From Breviolum minutum Mf 1.05b.01 (lineage: Eukaryota > Sar > Dinophyceae > Suessiales > Symbiodiniaceae), in contig DF240228.1 of the NCBI GenBank assembly GCA_000507305.1, positions 1 to 64,000 on the forward strand: DNA of 64,000 bases. The letters are read 5' to 3'. Under the pieces are notes generated by a model. That model was not told where the DNA came from and searched no databases. It saw only the letters and a list, made by a program, of their open reading frames with translations. Shown here in pieces: positions 61,401 through 64,000 of the stretch. Both the position numbers and the translations under genes were made by a program. The first letter of the stretch is position 1; each line of letters starts with the position of its first letter.

Positions 61401-64000
61401 GGAGAAGTGGCTAAGTGCTGAAGGTGGTGTAGAAGAGTACATGGTGAAGACGATGCGAGCTGAGGTTAAGAAAGGCACGGTGCCGGTTGCTGATCTTGCC
61501 TTGGGCTCCACCTTTGAATCTTCATCACTTCGACACCTCACCACTTGCAACATCCCACACTTGGCAAGACGTGTTCTGTTCCGAACGACCATGTCTCACC
61601 ATGTCTCATCTTGCTACACAGGCTGGGAAACCTATGCACAGGAGTCTGATCGAAAGGAGTGGGTCAGGAACCAGTATTGTCAGGCCGTCGGATGCCGATG
61701 ACCTTCGGGCCCAGTCGTCCTCATTGGTGGTGCTATTTTACGGGGAGCAATGACAAGATATGCAGACATGGATTGCTCCACGGTATGCTTCAGAACACCG
61801 CACTGCATGCTTTCTTGGAATTTTTCAGACCGTATTCTGGCGAAGCGATTGGACCATGAATACAACTGCCGTGCCCAAAAATGCACAACCCAAAAATGCA
61901 CACCCCTTGCGATTCATCAGAAATTCCCATTCCAATCTTTGCTTTTGCAGGTGATGATCACGGTGGGATCCATTTACTGGACCTTAGAGACGGAAGAAGT
62001 GTTGACTGCTACAGATGGGAACAAGGTTGGGATGGGATACGGCAGTTTTGAAACCAACGACTTGCACCTGAGAATCGCTTGAAGGTGCAGCTAATGGGCA
62101 AATGGTTTCAGAAGAACAAGACGCAGCTGGAAGGTCTGACAGCCTGATACTGAGACTGTGATCACTGCTTCTGCTGGTTTTGGAGTCTCCCCGGCTTTTC
62201 TGAGAGTTGTGAATGATAAGATAAACAAAAACAAAAGTGACCGCCCGAATTGCTGGGTCTTCTGCGAGCAAGCTGTTTTGACACCCCCTTTCCTGCTCAA
62301 CAAGGCATCATCACTTAGTCTGGATGATGCAGGTATCAGGTATCACTTATTGTTTAATTTGAGGTAGCAACCCTGCAGCATTCGATGAGCTTTCTCCTTG
62401 TCTGCAGTTCCTTGTTCTCCCTCGTTGCCAAGGAATTGATCAGAGACAAGCTGAACAAACTCCAGCGCTCGGGTGTGGTGGCATTGGTCACCCAGGCACC
62501 TCCTGGCGTCTCAACACCTGTGCAAGTTCCTGGCAGAGCAGATATGAATCAGCTCTTTGGCCTAAGAAATGTCCCACCGTAAACTCTCCAGGAAACATTC
62601 AAGCACCTCGGATTTGTACCAAAAGGTTCCATGATACTGTAAACATGTTCACCTTGTTCTTGGATCCAGTCAAGAGGCACAGTTGACATACCTTGCTATC
62701 GGCGGGAATCTTTTTACCTGCTTTGGCCAGGATGTGCACAACCGTGACATTATCCAGGAGAACCGTTTTGCAATGCTTGGATTGGTGTCACCACTTTTTG
62801 CAGCTGTAGGGTCAAAAGAGAATGAATGATGCGCTTGTGTTCCACAAGCTTTATAGACACTCAAACCAGTGCTTCACTTGTTTGGCCCTATTGACTAGTC
62901 ATGGGTGTGGATACTTGATTGTTTTCCTTGGGGATGAAGCCCTCTTCAAATGTGGCGGGACTCCTTTGCCCTGGAAACAGTGGTTTGACTGCATGCTAAT
63001 CAATCAGTTCGTGCCGCTGTAGCTTTGCAGATGAAAAAAAGGTGCGATTAATGAAATGTGACCGCTTTTCAAATACTCTCGAGGATCTGTTCGACAACAA
63101 GATCACGAGCATGCAAAACTTCAAGTGGCAGCAGCAGTTGAGGCCACCTGATACTGCAAGTTTGTTTACTGATACCAATAGCTGCATCTTCTCAATTGGA
63201 CGAATACATACAATTTATGGGACCCTGATGTTGCATTGATATCCAGAGTCCGACGTCACAGCCACCTGCACTCGGAGGTACTATTGGGATCCCAAACTGG
63301 ATGGCGATCATGGCGACTGTTGCATTCGCCAGGTGCCGGAAGAGCTGGACTCAGTAGTCGACCATAGTCCCTTCCCGGTCTTTGAGGTAAGAAGAGGTAC
63401 TGTTGTACCATGCATTTCCATTGTACCAAAAAAGTCCTTAAAACGCTTCGATGCAATTGAGTTTAGCTGGTGTCACAACCCTAAGACTTCACAAGATCCC
63501 AAAATGGATGACGTCAAATGATGTCAAAAAGAGTGGACTTCTAGGGTTTTTCCGACTTCGCAGTTGGCTGCCTCAATTCCATTCGAGATCATTCGAGTTA
63601 ACTTCCATGGATGCCTACATATCAGTCTATTTATCTGTCATGTTTTGATGGAGCTTGAGTATCACATGGGCATAATTAAAAAAAACAAACATGTGCACAA
63701 ATCGAAGGCACTACAAACTTTTTTTTGAGGATCTGTTTGTGTTCTTGTGTACTTATCCAACGCGTCGCCGCGTCTCCCTGTCTTAAATAGTTGCAGTGAC
63801 TACTGCAAGATGATGGTTTCTTTGATACGTTTCAAGCAACAGGTGGATGCTTTCATCATGTACGGTCATGAATACATGGGTGTCTTGGTTGCAGAAAGGC
63901 CAACATTTACATACATTTACTTCATACTTCATCAGATCACCCGCAGTGGTCAAGTTGGTTTGAGGTGCCTTGTCGCGGCTGGTCATCACACCATTGACAG
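34811..64000 (+). CDS. Axonemal-type dynein heavy chain, partial (stem, linker, start of AAA1)
   Basis: More than 40 small exons over 29 kb spell the order of dynein heavy-chain stem and linker motifs. They continue to the beginning of the AAA1 module, where the window ends inside the ITPLTD motif. Dynein heavy chains are ATP-driven microtubule motors. This one most resembles axonemal heavy chains by its GVTHYSNGE, EIPFFKKY, VQPHLRKCFDN, SGEGEEIPF and QLRYYW motifs, so it should act in flagellar beating. Subtype was not decided. Introns use GT, GC or GA donors and AG acceptors. Two complete unrelated genes lie within its introns in the same orientation. Exons are listed in the four segment entries that follow; several stem exons remain unplaced. 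The first exon is probably upstream of 34811. Confidence 0.95.
39741..40630. other. Dynein intron upstream of nested oxidoreductase
   Basis: No dynein-like frame was identified. The stretch contains short random frames and a CTGACAGA triplication at about 39829-39846. Confidence 0.3.
40647..41948 (+). CDS. FAD-dependent oxidoreductase, DAO superfamily (TDA3/FOXRED1-like)
   Basis: A single uninterrupted exon encodes 433 residues from the first ATG (40647). The Rossmann dinucleotide motif RLLILGGGIIG is followed by YHLAQRG and, 30 residues on, by ASGKAGGFLARNW. The latter is characteristic of the TDA3-like branch of FAD oxidoreductases. The C-terminal half has the family's VGHGCWGILN and LDLKCFDPERLL. 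FAD binds the N-terminal beta-alpha-beta fold; the substrate of this branch is not established. The first 65 or so residues are Arg/Gln-rich and could be a targeting sequence (inference); internal ATGs could also be the start. The gene lies inside the dynein heavy-chain gene, between exons near 39.7 and 43.8 kb, on the same strand. It has no introns, unlike its surroundings, which suggests origin from a reverse-transcribed mRNA. Confidence 0.93.
   Translation: MNQHEHPIPLRRQRDRTMVHSICFTAPMRYQSRPSLQLGQSDFQRYPAGCRVRRRAGSTETHSERLLILGGGIIGVSVAYHLAQRGRRVTVVDHAGLASCASGKAGGFLARNWNDRTPLKQLSQKSFDMHEEVARKLKLKSYRRLRCKSVTPGGSKPEVRKLQHLEWVEDASNVRVMGDESTIAQVHPKELTEQMWKVCEGIGSEFVLGTVNELMIEDPKGPVSDPKDPRKPRVVGAYVNSQPIKAEKVICCMGPWAQVIGMLLPKLKIYGQKCHSVCLQTERVLSEAVFFAGLGNFEVYPRNTGENYVTGFPDPVSIVTEPPGNVLVRREVCEKLVSRMSQVSPEMRLAKVTAEQSCYLPLTADTFPAMGPLPGYDGGYLCVGHGCWGILNSLASGMAMSELILDGEATSLDLKCFDPERLLLSNDPDWAPS
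41949..43818. other. Dynein intron downstream of nested oxidoreductase
   Basis: No dynein-like frame was recognised. It contains a (GATGGT)n microsatellite at about 42978-43020. Confidence 0.3.
42978..43020. repeat. (GATGGT)n microsatellite
   Basis: Short tandem GATGGT/GATGATGGT repeats within the dynein intron. Confidence 0.85.
43819..49677 (+). CDS. Dynein heavy chain segment 2: mid-stem
   Basis: Exons ('?' tentative): 43819-43860 (FLRRTPVVDTF), from 43871?, from 44063? (LAKYQKQKEAKP), from 44936? (IDLEKSPVELLERQF), 45043 to about 45098 (NDRLKEYPNNVDEYVE), 45449-45526 (VQEMAEIIREHG), 45749-45793 (AFNDLASAKNQLIAQ), 46068-46175 (ALDVEIPELRKN), 46275-46397 (SRKVLSRWLEIF), 46862-46924 (AAKFNRYQEVLKLEFGDL), from about 47196 (FEDVEELKAGFIVWA), 48516-48591 (VDVDTITKKVAEYNK), 49505-49555 (TLPVVVALRNKALK) and 49627-49677 (RHWEMITSMIGAPF). 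Anchors such as RYQEVL and LRNKALK-x-RHWEMI are diagnostic of the heavy-chain tail leading into the linker. The last exon ends at a consensus GTGAGA donor whose intron contains the C69 peptidase gene. Confidence 0.88.
48374..48473. mobile_element. 100-bp introner-like MITE, copy 2
   Basis: The element starts GTGTTTCCAAAAAATAG and ends CTATTTTCGGAAACACTC; the two ends are inverted repeats over about 17 bp with one or two mismatches. A perfect 6-bp duplication AGGGGG flanks it (48368-48373 and 48474-48479). It lies 42 bp upstream of dynein exon 48516, inside the intron. The left end supplies GT, and the right end plus duplication reads ACTCAG followed by GGGGG, a possible acceptor. Internal similarity to copy 1 is clear (the GGGGTACC core and a TTTTCC/AAAATG block). 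Confidence 0.9.
48922..48945. repeat. (TC)n microsatellite
   Basis: Twelve CT dinucleotides in a dynein intron. Confidence 0.9.
49082..49288 (+). CDS. Candidate exon, unassigned
   Basis: After the acceptor GGCTTGCAG (about 49150) a frame reads AVQSVKAMPDNKVPEIW and runs to TGA at 49286-49288. It lies between dynein exons on the same strand. It may be a dynein exon, an alternative exon or chance. Confidence 0.25.
   Translation, partial: KLSSLDQDVVVAIHPMAASHGLQVAVQSVKAMPDNKVPEIWGESVTQQGAKIAVRVGEAVEFENVCSE
50054..51988 (+). CDS. Secreted, membrane-anchored dipeptidase, peptidase family C69
   Basis: A single exon of 644 codons. Residues 1-17 form a signal peptide (MNPLLLSIGAFLSLGEA). Cleavage would expose Cys18 in the sequence CTIIAVGKDAS. 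In C69 (PepD-like) enzymes an N-terminal cysteine is the nucleophile after removal of the leader, so the catalytic residue sits exactly at the predicted cleavage point. The body keeps family features: SHSDDS shortly after the nucleophile, NEWGLSIGEST, and RMWRIFSMLSP. A hydrophobic segment near residues 603-622 (SWLTSIFAFVGVYFLGL) precedes a short tail, implying a C-terminal membrane anchor with the enzyme outside or in the lumen. Several N-glycosylation sequons occur. The gene lies wholly within dynein intron 49678-52779 on the same strand. It has no intron, which suggests retroposition. Confidence 0.95.
   Translation: MNPLLLSIGAFLSLGEACTIIAVGKDASATGFPMVSHSDDSGPSTTDVRLVRVPRRQWPKGSVRKLYEWRIPYPRMVSSDMAPEYHPQVGQQEFEAIAEIPQVEETWGYWDTEYGMQNEWGLSIGESTATAMTAGWAATKDKPWGHNRVGIEDLTKLALERCKTARCAVQTMGDVAVQQGFYSADTGSPDAPAYGGSSEALVVVDAEPGDMWVFNVLTGKKNASAIWAAQRLPSDHVAAVGNCFTIRSLDLKDPENNLFSPDVTELAKDMGWWDPSEAKFEGHFDFFGAYGYQPSKENTPADQIESITNVLAYYSGRRMWRIFSMLSPEEGSKLDPELGNLPKTKNPYPPSVRAPKHSVTREMVMKVLRDHYEGTPYDLTKGMAAGPHGTPNRGPVKGITGQWERAISMFRTAYSYVLEPQPNFRSITWFGYDAAHGTVWLPFYGASLVSAPKTHSAHGLNMSTFNRDAAWWAFNLINQYSDLNFQQINQEVRAKAEVFHQQAVKAVKEWESLPLTEVDQKVNNFAMEKVQDWWDLAWQLIAKYGRLVVTYNESDQGVDYIGQMYPRWWLSSPDVGFTIWSPKGPFVGVPDSGILAALPSSNGWTGWVASWLTSIFAFVGVYFLGLRHGKATSEVNEFSYVVAP
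52361..52592. repeat. Compound pyrimidine microsatellite with N gaps
   Basis: TTCC, TC and TTC arrays are followed by Ns at 52440-52442. TC resumes, with another N at 52476, then TTTC, TTCA and finally GTCA repeats. The tract is intronic in the dynein gene. The open frame across it is an artefact. Confidence 0.95.
52780..56454 (+). CDS. Dynein heavy chain segment 3: stem-to-linker
   Basis: Exons: 52780-52808 (FTLGGLLAMG), 52937-52995 (IALQGVDQHMEAIM), 53210-53243, 53540-53579 (TWEDLELVINPYK), 53787-53870 (VFVLGSIEDITVALEDSL), 54107-54142 (GSRYVGPIRAE), 54248-54286 (VEQWQKDLLLFQ), 54599-54648 (ETLDEWLNVQRNWMYLE), 54768-54834 (SIFNAGDIKKQLPGES), 55499-55525 (DVQWRQIMK), 56177-56242 (VALKAATKPGRLELFK) and 56397 to about 56454 (SETLDQIQKQLEE). 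Phases agree at each join except the last, whose end is unsettled. Donors after 53243 and 55525 are GA, those after 54142 and 56242 are GC, and the rest are GT. QRNWMYLESIF with DIKKQLPGES is a hallmark of heavy-chain linker-proximal tails. The linker swings during the power stroke. Confidence 0.93.
55745..55915. repeat. (ATGA)n / (GATGAA)n microsatellite
   Basis: GAT triplets, then about 25 ATGA tetramers with one interruption, then GATGAA hexamers, all in a dynein intron. A minus-strand frame with poly-(SFIH) is an artefact. Confidence 0.95.
56547..56562. repeat. (TA)n microsatellite
   Basis: Eight TA dinucleotides in a dynein intron. Confidence 0.85.
57154..57623 (+). CDS. Small basic protein, possibly nested in a dynein intron
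   Basis: Exon 57154-57288 begins ATG (NFVQHLSRKSLAAQQRRAF) and contains an acidic coiled-coil-like helix (ELEERKAEEEAKCQ). It ends at a GC donor. Exon 57486-57623 follows TGTTTCAG, joins in phase 0 and reads SERGKNFGKMFLTSKPP, ending with TAA at 57621-57623. The product is 90 residues, Lys/Arg-rich and has no recognised domain. It lies between dynein exons 56397 and 60028 on the same strand. An earlier start or further exons are possible: pieces near 57690-57770 (LDKLGFEKAGIPGMIIDI) and 57944-58010 (RRWHTDGGFEVEVKP) also look coding. Confidence 0.42.
57624..59835. other. Dynein intron with a few coding-like pieces
   Basis: Besides the two pieces mentioned for the small protein, a frame at about 58126-58210 after TTCATGCAG (KYAFATKLFDAGKSNLL) may be an exon. 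An ACCATGGATG repeat occurs at about 58398-58433. Otherwise nothing is supported. Confidence 0.3.
59836..64000 (+). CDS. Dynein heavy chain segment 4: linker to AAA1 start
   Basis: Exons: about 59830-59880? (RFLPRFGFLL, matching the FPRFYFLS motif), 60028-60069 (DELLEILSQAKRPQ), 60721-60770 (AVQPHLRKCFDNLVKL), 60899-60973 (TDIHAMLSGEGEEIPFYKM), 61387-61474 (NGVEKWLSAEGGVEEYM), 61622-61683 (RKEWVRNQYCQ), 61951-62025 (VGSIYWTLETEEVL), 62433-62495 (RDKLNKLQRSGVVALVTQ), 62731-62757 (DVHNRDIIQ), 63084-63142 (ITSMQNFKWQQQLR), 63278-63332 (YYWDPKLDGDHG), 63843-63879 (DAFIMYGHEYMG) and 63965-64000 (ALSRLVITPLT, cut by the window end). GC donors dominate here (after 60069, 60770, 60973, 61474, 61683, 62495 and 63142), with GA after 62757. 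This is the conserved linker leading to the first ATPase module. Confidence 0.95.

Overview
The window looks like nuclear DNA of a dinoflagellate, most likely a symbiodiniacean or suessialean relative. The evidence is many tiny exons, exon-exon joins with GT, GC and GA 5' splice dinucleotides, 3' sites that are mostly AG followed by G, nearly all genes on one strand, long repeat-filled introns, and an axonemal dynein heavy chain. No prokaryotic operon, tRNA, rRNA or CRISPR was seen. Genes were recovered by joining exons by hand where family motifs continue across a splice site with a matching phase; most long open frames over low-complexity repeats are not genes. || Layout, plus strand unless stated. 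0.7-1.35 kb: minus-strand coding fragment. 3.3-5.75 kb: TTG-rich DNA with a long TTGTTAGG octamer array, surrounding a small two-exon gene end (4005-4521). 6.9-8.25 kb: unidentified exons. 10.58-12.59 kb: C-type lectin-domain gene. 13.8-14.1 kb: unidentified exons. 16.89-20.57 kb: complete 12-exon gene for a bacterial-type (organellar) ribosomal protein uS2. 20.9-22.7 kb: unidentified exons. 22.87-23.26 kb: first exons of a molybdopterin-synthase small subunit (MOCS2A/MoaD). 23.6-29.1 kb: ubiquitin-like plus FNIP-repeat protein. 30.4-30.57 kb: an exon encoding the MoaD C-terminus. About 34.8 kb to the window end: the stem, linker and AAA1 entry of a dynein heavy chain. || Genes within genes. 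A complete single-exon FAD-dependent oxidoreductase (40647-41948) and a complete single-exon secreted C69 dipeptidase (50054-51988) lie in introns of the dynein gene, in the same orientation. The dynein exons flanking the dipeptidase join in frame. A small two-exon gene may sit in a later intron, and the Ubl-FNIP gene appears to lie between the two ends of the MoaD gene. || Mobile DNA. Two copies of a 100-101 bp element share terminal inverted repeats (GTGTTTCC / GGAAACA) and each has a perfect 6-bp target duplication. One lies in the last coding exon of uS2 and appears to be spliced out as an intron, as an introner element would be. The other lies in a dynein intron. || Limits: start codons and several intermediate exons are unresolved. 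Regions called 'candidate exons' rest only on open frame, codon-like composition and a plausible acceptor.
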